A stretch of DNA of 64,000 bases from Jackrogersella multiformis. Taxonomy: Eukaryota > Ascomycota > Sordariomycetes > Xylariales > Hypoxylaceae. Positions 1 to 11,360 of this stretch are shown here, piece after piece. Both the position numbers and the translations under genes were made by a program. The stretch lies in the NCBI GenBank assembly GCA_902806575.1, contig CADCXD010000005.1:2666001-2730000 (forward strand), given 5' to 3'. The notes under the pieces are model-generated. The model was given only the letters and a program-made list of their open reading frames with translations, made no database searches and was not told the origin of the DNA. How positions within the stretch are numbered: position 1 is the stretch's first letter; each line of letters opens with the position of its first letter.

Positions 1-320
1 ACGCATTCCGATCTGTTGGCGGGACGGTCGGCATTACCATTGCATCGACTATCTACCAGAATGTACTCAAGACCCAGCTGTGGGAGCGGTTCGGCGACCT
101 GCCCGGTGCCGCAGAGGAGATCCGCAGAATTAGGGACGACCTGGACGAGTTGAAACACCTACCCGAGGGTTGGTATGATGGTGTCATCGCATCTTTCATG
201 GAAGCCTTTCGGAGCGTATGGTTTACGATGCTTGGGTTGGCGCTTCTAGGGCTGGTCAGTGTCTCGCTGATGAAGCAGCATAAGCTACACTCGACTTTAT
301 CTCGAAGTGAAAGAGAGTAA
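1..320 (+). CDS. MFS drug/H+ antiporter-type transporter, C-terminal fragment (5' end outside window)
   Basis: An open frame runs from base 3 to the TAA at 318-320 with no start codon, so this is the last ~105 codons of a gene that begins upstream of the window. The first residues (AFRSVGGTVGITIAS) resemble the conserved late transmembrane helix of fungal 14-TM major facilitator efflux proteins. A hydrophilic loop containing KTQLWERFGDLPGAAEE follows, then a last hydrophobic segment (VWFTMLGLALLGLVSVSL) and a short basic cytosolic tail. That is the usual C-terminal layout of TRI12/azole-resistance-like MFS exporters. Substrate cannot be inferred from a fragment. It converges on the DUF6594 gene that ends at 701. 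Confidence 0.72.
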   Translation, partial: AFRSVGGTVGITIASTIYQNVLKTQLWERFGDLPGAAEEIRRIRDDLDELKHLPEGWYDGVIASFMEAFRSVWFTMLGLALLGLVSVSLMKQHKLHSTLSRSERE

Positions 321-700
321 ATGGTTACATGTTAGCATAAGAGCCCACTCGCTTCCAGGGAGCTTTATATAAGACATAAGCAGATGTTAAACACGTTTAA
401 GTATTGCGATTTATAGCGAGAGTCGAAGTATATTTAAAGGACCAAAATTGAGAAAAAGAACAACTATATAAAAGCAAATTGATAACGACTCAGCACGTTG
501 AGTGCGCCATGACTTCTCCCACTAGGATCGCCCGATTACATAGATCTAGCAACTGGGGTTGAGCAACAGTGGTGTTGACAACTAAGTCTCTTCACGCCTT
601 TCTTCTTTCCGACCATCACCTCGCCCGTACAAAAGAAGTAGATATACTTGTATCCCCATCGCAAGTCGAAACTAACCTAAATCGGACCGTGCATGTTCGC
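321..700. other. Intergenic region between two convergent genes
   Basis: This is AT-leaning 3'-flanking sequence between the MFS transporter stop and the DUF6594 stop. I see no further reading frame or RNA gene. Confidence 0.6.
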
Positions 701-2387
701 TTAGGCCGCAGCGCAGTTAGGTAAGTTCGAGAGGAAGGTGACGAGTACAGCGAAGAAGGCAGAGAGACCGACAAGAAGGTGAGCAGTGCGGGGTTCGAAG
801 AAAGCCATGGCTAAGGCGAAGAAGGTGGAGGAGACGCCGACGACAGTGAGGTACCCCCCTCGAGACCACTATGATGGCTAGAGTTAGAAATTATTTGTTG
901 ATGATAAAAGACAAAAAGGGGCTACGATCGTTTATGGAAAATGTTTAGGGTTAGGGTTAGAGTTGGTGGTATCACATACATCCGTTTCGAGGTAGAGCAA
1001 TGACACGGGGATAATTAGGAGCGAGAGATTTCCGAGCGCTAGAACGGCTTTGAAGAATAACTCGAAGGGTCGTAAGCTGTAGGCTATGCGTGGGTCATCG
1101 GTCTCGGAATATAAAGTACCGCAGGAAAAGATACAGCAGATGTTCTTCAGGAGGATCTTCTAGCCGTCAGTTTGGAACTTTATTTAGTTCATAAAGGATT
1201 TTGAGGATCCATTATGGGTTATAGGAGGAAAATAAGGGGCTATATGACGAAGGGTACAGGGACTCCGAAAATAGGGTGGGGGGGAATAGGGGGTGAAAAT
1301 AGGAGAAGCAAGCCAGGACAACAACAGTTCACGAAAGGAGGAGCAAGAGAAACTACCTAAATACAGACTAAACTTACAATGACCCAACGCGAATTCGTGT
1401 ATAGCAGAGACTCGAAGCGTTGGAAAATGTAGTCTGGCTCGGGGTAGATGAAGTCGTCGATGTAGCGCATGAAGGCCCGCGCCTCGTTGCTAAGACCTTC
1501 GAAGTCTCGCGCTCTCTCGAAGTGTGCCTTGTGTGCACGCCGGGAGACTCGGGCAAACTTCTTGTTCTCGTACTGCATGTGAAGTAACGTGACTGATGAG
1601 ATATTTTCCAGTTAGCCATTGTTGGCTCATCCTTCATCGGTTCTCACGAAGTAAGGGGTTAGCTTAGACAGCATTCTTCGAAGGACCTACAGTATTCTCT
1701 TAACATAATACCCTGGCTTATGATCAGGTTGTCCCTCTGTGTCATGCGATCAACCTCAGCTGTCTTCGACCCGGAAGGTTGCGCTGGCAAATGCCCAGTT
1801 CCTTGGAGGCAACGAGATATGAATTTCTGCCGATCGAAAGGCAGCGACCTTAGCGGCTTGTCTTCAGCATCAACATCCTTAAAACTCATCTTGTCTAGTT
1901 CGTCTTCAATACAGTGTAGCTTTTGCTGATATGAAGTAAGGACTTGCTGTGTCGAAGGGTTAAACAGCCGATGAGAATTGGAATTTGGGAAGTACATCTG
2001 TGTAGCAGCTATCGATGGCCAACCCGTAGGTGAATAGTTTTCTTTATTATATTAGCCTAGCATATTCGCTGCTAAGTATAGAGCAGCAGGTTTTGTGGTT
2101 TAACTTACTGACGTCCTCGTCTGTGTAGAAGTCGTAGACTTTCGAGTCAGCTTTTCTCTTAGCTATATCGTATGTATTAGCAGAATAAATCGTCGCAACC
2201 ACGGTTTCACATGTATAAACTTACCATTTGAAACTCTATCAAGCATTTGTGAATACGTTTGCGGCTGCTCCATAGGTGAATGAGACCGATAAGGGGTAGA
2301 TGGGGTTTGCGAAGTGCTACCACTCCCGCTGTGTGGCTGAATACTATTCAGCGGAAGCGCTGGGCCATTACCGAACAAGTTCGCCAT
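701..2387 (-). CDS. DUF6594 membrane protein, copy A
   Basis: Deduced exons on the minus strand are 2387-2225, 2162-2109, 2041-1691, 1592-1378, 1159-980 and 868-701, giving 376 residues with every junction in frame. The N-terminus is polar and Ser/Pro-rich. The DUF6594 core starts near the GWPSIAATQMYFPNS motif and continues with an amphipathic helix (LHCIEDELDKM), the RSLPFD motif and a second helical block (HMQYENKKFARVSRRAHK). The C-terminus has two or three hydrophobic helices, ending in HLLVGLSAFFAVLVTFLSNL. The last two exons are recognisable only by comparison with copy B, which shares LSRGQSFG/WSRGGYL and LLVGLSAFFAVLVTFLSNL-like ends. DUF6594 is a fungal family of unknown function, so no role is assigned. 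The last intron contains a telomere-like repeat. Confidence 0.75.
945..960. repeat. Interstitial telomere-like repeat inside an intron
   Basis: The plus strand reads TTAGGGTTAGGGTTAG, about 2.7 units of the fungal telomere repeat. It lies inside the last intron (869-979) of DUF6594 copy A, so on the coding strand it reads CTAACCCTAACCCTAA. Confidence 0.85.
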
Positions 2388-5300
2388 AATGGAAGTTTAT
2401 AACCAAGTATGGAGAAGCTCCGTTTCATACTTGTTAACATGATGCCCATCGCTTGTATTTATATGCGTCGAGGACTCTATGCTCAAAATCTAAGGCTCTA
2501 AGGCTCTATGACACTTCATCGCATCGATAGTCGACTTGAGCGCTGGCAAGACGATTCAAAAACGCAATCCTATAATAATGCTTGAAAACCCGATTTAGCC
2601 CCCGAAGGAAGAGGTCGAAAAGCTGGCCAGTATAATAAGGAGGGTGTGGTGCGATTTGATATCAAGAGAAAAGTCTTGACGCCGTGCATTTAAGGTGCAC
2701 TGCGCAATAGAGCGGTGAAGATATAAATCACCATCGGCGCAAACCTCGTCGGTTTGCTGCAGCAGAAAGCTACTTAAGGAAAGAGGCTTGGCTATTAGTG
2801 TGTAGGTGTAGATTGGGGTTCTGTCCAATAATATCCGTCGCGCTGACGATGGTGGGTGCTATTCCGGATATCGTGAACCAACATATGCCATTTCTAGCAA
2901 ATTATCAGTCGATTACAGCCTAGTCGAGAAGAGAAGACCTAGGTATACAGCCTCGAAGGAGTAACATTGGCGTCGTGTCAAGCGTAGCTTTTAGTATGGA
3001 AAGTCGTCTGACGTGGAATAAGACTTCGCTATCTCTACTTCGCGTTGGGCATCAAACAGAGAACCTGCTCTGCGGCTCAGAATATCGGTCAACGGAGTTG
3101 TTCTTGAGATGAACAAAGGCTGGGAAGTCGATATGATGAGTTTAGCCTAGTAGGATGACTACCAGGTAGGTACCTAGGTAGGCATTGCACATTCGACATC
3201 TGCTTAATGCAGGCCTTTTCCCAATTGCATAACAAACTTGCCTTATCCTTTCTACATGTTATCGGAGGAAAATAATAATAATTAGGTAAGCTCTGCCCTG
3301 CGAAACCGAGATGAAGGGGGTTAATATTGTTATAACAACGATGATGTGAATTTTAGGTCTTACCACCGCGACCCCTATACCCACAAGGGGGAAAAGTGTG
3401 ATGATGGGACGCCTATTCATCGTTCTGTAAACATCTTGGTAGAAAACCCCGCGTGAATACACTAGCTTAGAGTAAGGATTCGGGACAGTGGGATTCCAAT
3501 GCGACGTTGCTTGTAGAGGGTTAGGTTTGAAGTCGCCTTGAATGGTTATCCCAATTATCTTGTACATTTTGCATGGGGAGAGGAAACATTAAGACTACAG
3601 GTATGTTAAGACATGAACTAATCGCATAATCCATCACTCATATGGCTATAGCTTTGACAAGCAAACCCGTTGTTCATCGGAGGAATGGTAGACCCGTCTA
3701 ATAGAACATGGATTTGCTCGATAGGCGAGGATATGCTCCCCGGGGACTACACCTGGGAGGGGAATCACCAAATCGGGTTTGGCTGACTAGTGTGATTTGA
3801 GGAAATGAAAAGTGTTGAGAGGCGATTCTCTTGATCTACTCGTGATGAGTTTCAAGGTCCCGTAGTAAGAACTGAAGTGTCCGAGAATTAGCAATATGAT
3901 AATGACAGCACCCAACTTGTGCCGGAGATTTCAAGTGTGGGATGGAAAAGATAGATACTCCATGTCTCAGATCTCCAGGAAGGTTACGTTAAGGTTGCCT
4001 AGTAACAAGCCATCGTTTATATGCCATTACAAAGGCTTATACTAGCGAATACAGGAGTCATTAGAATTGGTTGAAGCCCTATTAGCAAATAGAAAAATAT
4101 TTATTATTATCATGGATATCAACTTCGTTTTAGGGAAAAACCCGCATGACATGTCACCTCACGGGTAACTACCTGGGTAATAACCCGTCACAAGAAAAGG
4201 ACGAACAAGATTGGCTAAATACGAAGGATGTTCTTTTATGGAATTCTTGATTAAAAGGCAGCCCCCCACCCTCCCGAGTCAATCGAAAATAAGACTTGAC
4301 TCAGTCTTCTATTACTTCTCACGATCTTAATCATATTTAAAAGCGTACCGCGATTATGACCAGACACGACTAGACCCCCAGGCATCTCTGCACAAGTCTC
4401 GAAATGAAGACAACATTCTATACTCACTACCAACGCGATAGAATAAAAGTCAATTGTGACCAGAGCGCACAAGAGATGCTGATTGAGAATGCACTTATCG
4501 AGAGGAAAAGGAGAGAGGGGGGGGGTCTGTTCTCGGACATAGGGGGGAGGGAGCAGCGAATAGTCACGGGTTGATGAGTTGGTATCGACGCCGAACATAC
4601 AAGGAACTCTCGCTCACTTTATAACATCGTCCATACTTGGAGCACACAGCCGAATGAGGACCCATGCAGATATACTCTGCGCCAAAACTAAGGATGGAAA
4701 CCCCTGATTGGCCGGTATATATGTGATACGCAAGTCACGTACATTTCCATATCGGGGGTTATCTCGATACAGCCTGTCGTTCTCGGGCACAGCTGTAGCA
4801 AACCGAACCGAAGTATCGGGTTAAAAGTGAAGGAAATTGCTGCACCCCGCATTTTGAATCATCGTGGCAGCGTTGTTCTTCCTGTTTACCTGGCGTTCGT
4901 AGCCAGTCTCCGAGTGAATAAGTCTCCTATTCTCCGACTGCCCCGAATATCGCGAATATTAAGAACGGACAACCCCAAAACGCCTAACACACTTAAGGAT
5001 AGATAAAAGCAGGGGTTGACAGCCAGAAACTTGGGTCTTTAAGAAGAGCGGAACAAATTTAAAGCGGGCAACGTTTTGGAGCGACCTCGAATCTCGAATC
5101 TCAAAACACACGAGCCACACAAGCCACACATACATAAACATAATGTGGCGTTGCTTTAAGCGGTACCTCCCGGACGGGTGTTCTCACGTGACCCATATAT
5201 ATATAGGGGTTTCCTTTCGGAGATGAGAATGTCTCACATCTAAACATAATAATGTGAAGACTTAATCGTCTAGTGGATGCAGACCGGTCAAGCTGTTAAG

Positions 5301-6575
5301 CGGTTGCAAGTCAAAAGAATACTTAGGTTGGGGGCGCTCTGAAGCAGCTAAGAAGTATTAGCACACCGATATTACTATGGCGAGGTACAAATCTCGGCAC
5401 TCCAAGAGATAGATTTGGCTACCTACCTACCTACCTACCTACCTACCTACCTACCCTAGGTAGGTAGGTACCTAGGTATATACCAAGAGGCGAAATTGTG
5501 CCTCGCTATGGTGATACGAATGTGCTGGTACGTAGCCACCTCAGTGATCAACGTCCAGCCTAATTTTGAGGATCTCGTCCGTTGGACCTAATCAGCAGCA
5601 GTCATCAAATTGCCGCGATGCTCGATATAGGGAAATTTTCCGACGTCAACATCGAATTTTTCGAAGAATTCAAAGAACCCAAAATATTACGAGATTGGTT
5701 GATTTGCGATATTCAAGTTGTTGCAGAAAAGGATATCAATTGGAGATGAAAGACCCTAAGGTTGCATTGCCATTGTTTCCGGAAGATTTCCAAGAGCCAT
5801 CCATTACCTACCTAGGGTAGGTAAGCATGCCCCCCTGTCTACCAGTTACCCCTGCGTTCTCGAACAAGCTAAATACAACAAGGTAACGAATTAATGAAAA
5901 TCATAGTGGGTCCTGGAAATGTGTTGTTACTATGTATGTACCTAGCTGCTGCCTAGGTAGATACATAAGTCTTTTGAGGCTCTCACGCTTGTCAATTACA
6001 AGAGAGGAGATCGACGGATACGGTGGCGTCTATTTGACATCCCGGAAGGGATCCCGCAAGGACCCTTGGTTAATCTAACCGCTTAAAATTTTTACTCTAT
6101 ACGTGTACTGACTCAAATAGCTCTGCTCGTCAGTCAGTCCCTCCCTATCTATGCTCACCTATTCGTATAACAGATTAAAGACAATTCATAAAGTTTCTCT
6201 TCCACTATTGTCAAATTTGATGGAAATTATTAATCTGCCTGTCTATTATGGTCTCGTGGTTTAGGAAAAAGGTATCCTAACCAAGATCGCAGTGGAGACC
6301 TTCATCCGGCTTCATCTGGTTCTGTTCAGATGTTTTCTTTCCGCCATCTACGAACACACCCCTCCCCCGTTGACTACGCCCGGCATATATAACCATGCAG
6401 CTGTCTGCAGGAGACTATCCTTGCCAATTAGGTTAGTGGACCTTTCTTGTAGATGAGGTCTAAGCTTTATAGTTGTCAATGGACTCTGTCTTGTTACTCT
6501 ACGATACCTCTGGGACAATGCGTTGCTATATTCGTCATTCCCAGACCCTAGGGCGCACGGAATGGAGTCTAAAAC
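2388..6575. other. Gene-poor, repeat-bearing region
   Basis: About 4.2 kb contains no frame I can defend. Only short open frames occur, with no conserved motif and no splice continuity. It holds TACCTAGGTA palindromes (3171, 5469), a (CCTA)n array at 5420-5455 and several further AGGTAGGT/ACCTACCT runs. A 43-codon frame at 5618-5749 has protein-like composition but cannot be extended. Confidence 0.6.
5420..5480. repeat. (CCTA)n microsatellite folding back on an AGGTAGGTA arm
   Basis: About nine uninterrupted ACCT units (5421-5455) run straight into CCCTAGG and then AGGTAGGTAGGTACCTAGG. The CCTA and TAGG arms are reverse complements, so the tract can form a long imperfect hairpin. It is the largest local cluster of the CCTAGG-type palindromes dispersed through the window. 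Confidence 0.85.
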
Positions 6576-6583
6576 TATAAAAG
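6576..6583 (+). promoter_or_regulatory. TATA box candidate for the small gene at 6887
   Basis: TATAAAAG sits ~300 bp before the ATG at 6887. The interval is CT/CA-rich and has a possible donor (GAGGTAACG near 6719) and pyrimidine/AG acceptors, so a 5'UTR intron is possible. The assignment rests on sequence similarity and position only. Confidence 0.35.
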
Positions 6584-6886
6584 GCTCTGCTTCCCTACAT
6601 CCAGTCACCAGTCACCAGCCAGTCTTCTCATAGGGGAATAAAGTCAAGCCATCTTTCTCGGGCTTCTTCGAGATCGTTTGAGGACAGAAGGTCTACTTGA
6701 AGAGAGTTAATTCATACGAGGTAACGTCATCGCTCTTATGTCCTAACCTCACCATGTTATAACTCTCTTGATATTATACTTAACTCGTCACTCACTTTGA
6801 AGCCCTCGCTAGATCGCGCTTACCGTCGTCATCAGATTCAAGTCGACAACACCAACCCCCCTCACTCAACACGACTCTGTATCACA

Positions 6887-7090
6887 ATGTGTCCCCTTTT
6901 TGATGTTTTCAAGAAGACTAAGAAGCCTAAGAAGCCTAAGGAGTCCAAGAACGGCCATAATAATCATACCCCATGGCAAGGCGGCCAAAAAGGAAACTAC
7001 TTAATGGGCTATGCGTCCCCCCAAAATCCACCACCGAACCAAGATAACCATAGGGGAAGGAACCATGTGATGGATGGGCAGTCACAATAG
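6887..7090 (+). CDS. Small Lys/Asn-rich hypothetical protein
   Basis: This is a 67-residue frame beginning MCPLFDVFKKTKKPKKPKES. I chose ATG 6887 because it follows a CA/CT-rich leader (ACTCTGTATCACA) typical of fungal 5'UTRs and because the residues before it look like translated leader. The first ten residues are hydrophobic, then come KKTKKPKKPK repeats, then an Asn/Gln/Pro/Gly-rich, probably disordered tail (GQKGNYLMGYASPQNPPPNQ). There is no signal peptide or transmembrane segment. I do not recognise the family. It is isolated between two DUF6594 genes and could be a lineage-specific small protein or a chance frame. Confidence 0.4.
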   Translation: MCPLFDVFKKTKKPKKPKESKNGHNNHTPWQGGQKGNYLMGYASPQNPPPNQDNHRGRNHVMDGQSQ

Positions 7091-8133
7091 TTACCCCTGA
7101 AGGGGTTGCTAGCAGGCGGGTGACTTCGAGGTGAACTTACAGAGGTACATATTGGCTGTTTGCTATGGCAACTGTGGGGTACGAATTCTTGTAGTGGTCA
7201 CCACTTTCAAGCTACATGAAGCTATTTCTTTAATTGACACAGAGATGCATCTCCCCTTGATAATTGTAACCCGAGAGATATATATAATACCTGGGCCACG
7301 TACTACTTCGTCCAGCCTCGATCGGCGGGTAATTGGGTGTTCGTCATCACTGGCATATTTGAAATCATCGGGACATCAATAAGTGAGGGCAATATATAGG
7401 CGTTATTCAATGCTATGATATAATGCGGTTCTATCTGTCTAAAGGGTTTGCCCAACCTACCTAGGCAGGTACTTTTAATATCTTGCATAAGAAGCGAGCA
7501 TGTTAACATCCTAAATCATTAAGAAAATACGGTGATTTTAACATACATCTTACACTGGGCGGAATTGGGTCAAACCGCGGGCTCGGGAATCCCCTGTATA
7601 CCAGTGCCTAGCAAGAGCATACGGTGACGATAGGCGGGACGAATCCAGTCATCGGTAGATACATGGTTACTAATCCCCATTTGTGTATGTACATGCTCAT
7701 TTGCCACCTATTCTCCCACCTATCTTATCTCGTAGGTGCTCATCTCATTGAAGATGCAGCACACCATCACCCTCCCTAAAGTCTGCCGTGCATCATGGGC
7801 CATGTGGACATACATCAAATTATTCGATGCTCATGATAAGTCACGGGCTTACAAGGTATGTATTGAGCATGCGAACAGTGTTAAAAAGTAAATCAACGTA
7901 TCCATACATGTATATGGATATCCACCTAGGCTGCTAGGTACCTCCCTAGGTACCTATAGTATTAGATAATAGACGAGAAGAGGGCTGTGCCACAGCCGTT
8001 GTGGGTAGTGGGCAGTCTTTCCATGACTCCCCATCATGTCTGTTAATTCCAAAACCTTATCTAAACCAACAATTTCACTTCAACGGTTCCTCATTTCCCA
8101 TCATATAATCCCCACTACTATGTTAAGGGTTTT

Positions 8134-8183
8134 GGGGGGGTCCCTTTTTGTGTCCCCCCCCCCGGGGATTTTTGTGCCCCCCC
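8134..8183. repeat. Homopolymer G/C runs with a short direct repeat
   Basis: A G7 run (8134-8140) is followed by TTTTTGTGTC plus a long C run, GGGGA, and then TTTTTGTG plus a second C run. The two TTTTTGTG-C(n) units are imperfect direct repeats. The G run can pair with either C run. Confidence 0.7.
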
Positions 8184-8800
8184 ATTACGTGACGCCACCA
8201 ATTCCAAGGCCAACTCGAATGTACACACCCAGCCGCTACTGGTGTACAGATGAACTGCAGCATACCTAATGCATGGCGTAGGATCTGCTACGTAGTAGTA
8301 ATATAGACCAGGATTAGTCCCATCAAAATCTTGAAAAAATTGAAAAGAAAAAGAGACTTTTTGGAAAGACAAGACGAGGCTCTCGAAGACGGACGTTGTT
8401 TATGTAACATCCAGGGGTTAGCCACTAGTGTAGAAGGATACCCCCTGTTAGTCACCCAGGGATAAGGTACCTAGTGCAAGGGTTAAAGTCTCAGTGTAGT
8501 GTATCTACCTAAGGTACATTAGGTAGTACCTAGGTACTTAGCGCACATTTTAATTATGTTCGTACGGAATACCTACCGGTATGGATGCATGCATATGAGC
8601 TTACACTCGCCTATCTATTTTCGACTTCTTGATTAATTCTATGCTATTGATTATCTGCTACTACCTAAGTAAGTATTCATCTGCTTCAATTTATCCTAAT
8701 GATAAAAAAATGTGGTTAAGTAGTAGGTCACCTAAACATTCGTAAGCTAGTCCTTCCTAACCAAGCAGATTGTCAAGTACCTACTTCTTAGAGGTATGTA

Positions 8801-8829
8801 ATCATCATCATCATCATTATCATCATCAT
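8801..8829. repeat. (ATC)n microsatellite
   Basis: Consecutive ATC/CAT triplets carry one TTAT interruption. They encode an Asp run on the minus strand in a frame that otherwise shows no coding character. Confidence 0.85.
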
Positions 8830-9955
8830 TCAAGATAATGCTTAGGACCAAGTTATGAATAACGAGTAGGTACCTAATGCAGATACGGTAAACCCCATGT
8901 TTAGGTATAAATGGGCCATCGACTGATTGGGTGCTAAATGAATGAACAAGGTTGAGATTCGAAGTGAATAAGGCTGAGAACCTTGAAGCTTTCGACACGT
9001 CATTGCCTAGGTATTCTTAATTGACATCCAGCTACCTACCTAAGGTACTAGCACTACCTAACTGTTAAAGTAACCCATTAGGGTATAAACTCAAAGGAGT
9101 TAGTGTGATGTCCTTAAATACATGTCACTACCTACCTAAGGTAGGTATTCTAGGTAGGACATAACCTAGGTACCTCCAGGTACGTATGCTCTCCCACGTC
9201 CAATAACCGCAACCACGGGTACTTTAGGAGAAACTCAAGACCCATCTGGCCACAGGCTGGCACCAATCACGCCCTGTGCCATGCGCGCGTCGCATCTATT
9301 TGACTCTTATTCTGAGCCGACCAGTAAGATTCCGAATTTCAACGTCATGTCTTCCTTTCCCCTATTTTGATAGCTTCTATCTCATCATTCGGAGCTTAAT
9401 AAGAGCTAGTTCTCGGATGCCTATATATACCTAGGCAGGTATGCATATATATTCTAGACTTATTATCAGCATATCAGAAATATATGCTCGGTTAAGTTTT
9501 AAAAAATAGACGTTTTGATCAATATTATGCGATTGGTCAGGGGTAAAAGCATTGAACAAAGATCAACCTTAATCCTCAACACACAACTAATCCATTGGAG
9601 AATCTACCCGTGCAGATGAACAATGGAAAGACTATAATGAATTATGTATATCCAAATAGTTTACATCTTATTTATCAAACAAATAATCACAGCTTTCGTT
9701 TAAGCGAGCGGAGGTATCATATAGGCGCTTAAAGTGAATTTTCTAATGTACCTAAGTATGTATGTGTAAACAGATACATGAGTCTATTATTAATAAATAC
9801 ATTGGCTATAACTCGTTTTAAATGAAATTGGTGAACATCAGCTAAGATTGAGATTGTGATGTTTAAGGTATGTTGATTTCCTGTATGCTAATCCCCCTTT
9901 CCATCCATCAGCGACTAGTCTGTCCAACATCTGCCTCAACGGCATATATAAACCT

Positions 9956-11360
9956 CTAATACCTCCCCTGCGCAAGATTCGATAAGAAAGTGACTAAAAC
10001 AGCCATATATGCGCTCAAGCCAACAAGGATAGTGTCCCAGTTGGTTTTTAATGAGGACATGGCAGCGACGAACGCAAAAATGAAGACTACCACGACGCCA
10101 AAGGACTGTCCCCTGGAGAGATCTACGAGAAATAATATGGCAACCGGGGATAGTAGAAGCACTCCGCTCAGGAATGCTACTAGAACCTTGATAGGAATCA
10201 CTAGGAGACGCTGGTCGATCTCGATCGTGGGGGCGTGGTCTTGATTGTGGTTACTGTGCTCTCGCCCGATGAACTTTTTAATGCGCTTGCGGGGAGGAGC
10301 ATGGGTTAGTAGGAATGTGGTCAGGCCATTTTGGCACTCAAGTTTTAACTTTGGCGAATGACCGTAGGAAGACCGACTACTCACCGATATGATGGGGCTG
10401 TCCCCATAGACTAACGCCTCGAAATACTGATGTGTTCGATCCGTGACTGTAGTGATAAAGTCGTCGTTCGAATATAAGAATTGGTATGCGGGTTCATCGA
10501 GGGTATGGTAGTTTCGTATTTCGTTATAGAATACCTTATGTTCTCTCCGAGAGATCAGTGGCAGCTTCTGCATTTCCTTATCCAGCTGGAGCAGTTCGAC
10601 TCCAATCCCCTATTCGTTAGCGAATTCACTCGATGCCCCGAGCAATATATGAGTGTAGCACTAACTATAAGTTTTCAACCTCGGTATCATGGCTTCGAGG
10701 AGGAGGTCTTTATCATTCCATTGGGAATTCTCATCAACTTGATCTTGCTGTTCGCCGTTCCTCCTGGACGTAGGCGGAAGTTGTTGGGCGGCGGCAGGTT
10801 GGGACCGAGCCTGGGCCCCGGTGCACGTGGCAAGAAGTCGGTCGGGATCAAAAGGTAGTGATTTCAATCTCGAGGCCTCAAACCTCGCATCTTCTTTGTC
10901 GATTTCTTCAAGCTTATTCTCTAGGTACGCGAGCTTCGTTTCTTGGTCCACGAGGATCCGTTGAATGAGATAGGAGAAGCGTCGATGGATACTAAAGTTG
11001 TTGTAGTACATCTGAAAGGCAGCAATGGAGGGCCACCCTTTAGGTGCTGCATTTTCTGTTTGATCGTTTGGTTACGTGTCTATCTAGGCGTCTGTCTGGG
11101 TAAGATTGAAGCTACTTACTAATATCAGATGCTCTGCGGAAGTTGCTGTATCCGAGGTTCTCTTCGCTCGAAGTTCCTGTTCGCTATGTTAGACATCGAC
11201 AAGGTGTTGGGGATGTAAAGAGCAGACCAGGCGGCTCTCCAGGGTGTTGATGTGCACCACTGTTCCTATGGGCCGGTTCAGGGGTCTGTCGAACAGCTGT
11301 AGCCTCCTGGTAGGTACTATCCATTTCGTAGCCTTCTTCCAACCGAGTTGGTGTAGCCAT
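9956..11360 (-). CDS. DUF6594 membrane protein, copy B
   Basis: Deduced exons are 11360-11258, 11176-11120, 11055-10666, 10599-10385 and 10285-9956, giving 364 residues. The first splice pair (GTGCAC donor) is the least certain. The N-terminus is polar (MATPTRLEEGYEMDS). The core follows with GWPSIAAFQMYYNN, helix LAYLENKLEEIDKE, RLKSLPFDPDRLL, then EMQKLPLISRREHK and ALVYGDSP. After an intron with a TACTAAC branch site come a basic linker (RIKKFIGRE) and two to three C-terminal hydrophobic helices ending VGLSAYMAVLVTFLSNL. Intron positions and exon phases match copies A and C, which supports both the model and common descent. Function of DUF6594 is unknown; membrane location follows from the C-terminal helices. 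Confidence 0.77.

Larger units (their letters stand above)
7091..9955. other. Gene-poor region with palindromes and simple repeats
   Basis: I see no supportable gene. The region contains numerous CCTAGG/AGGTACCT-type palindromes (clusters at ~7925-7960, 8504-8540, 9005-9185), G/C homopolymer runs at 8134-8183 and an (ATC)n microsatellite at 8801-8829. A 45-codon frame at 7754-7891 (MQHTITLPKVCRASWAM...) has no recognisable motif. Confidence 0.6.

Noticed and set aside
3259..3567. 102-codon minus-strand frame with hydrophobic C-terminus
   Set aside because: The hydrophobicity comes from AT-rich codons; I found no family resemblance and no neighbouring exons.
4251..4598. 115-codon minus-strand open frame
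   Set aside because: Composition is random, with no splice continuity, no motif and no plausible start context.
5618..5749. 43-codon frame MLDIGKFSDVNIEFFEEFKE...
   Set aside because: It looks protein-like but is very short, with stops on both sides and no splice sites that extend it. It may be a fragment of a dead gene.
7754..7891. 45-codon frame MQHTITLPKVCRASWAM...
   Set aside because: It is short and has no motif. A GTATGT inside could be a donor, but no matching downstream exon was found.
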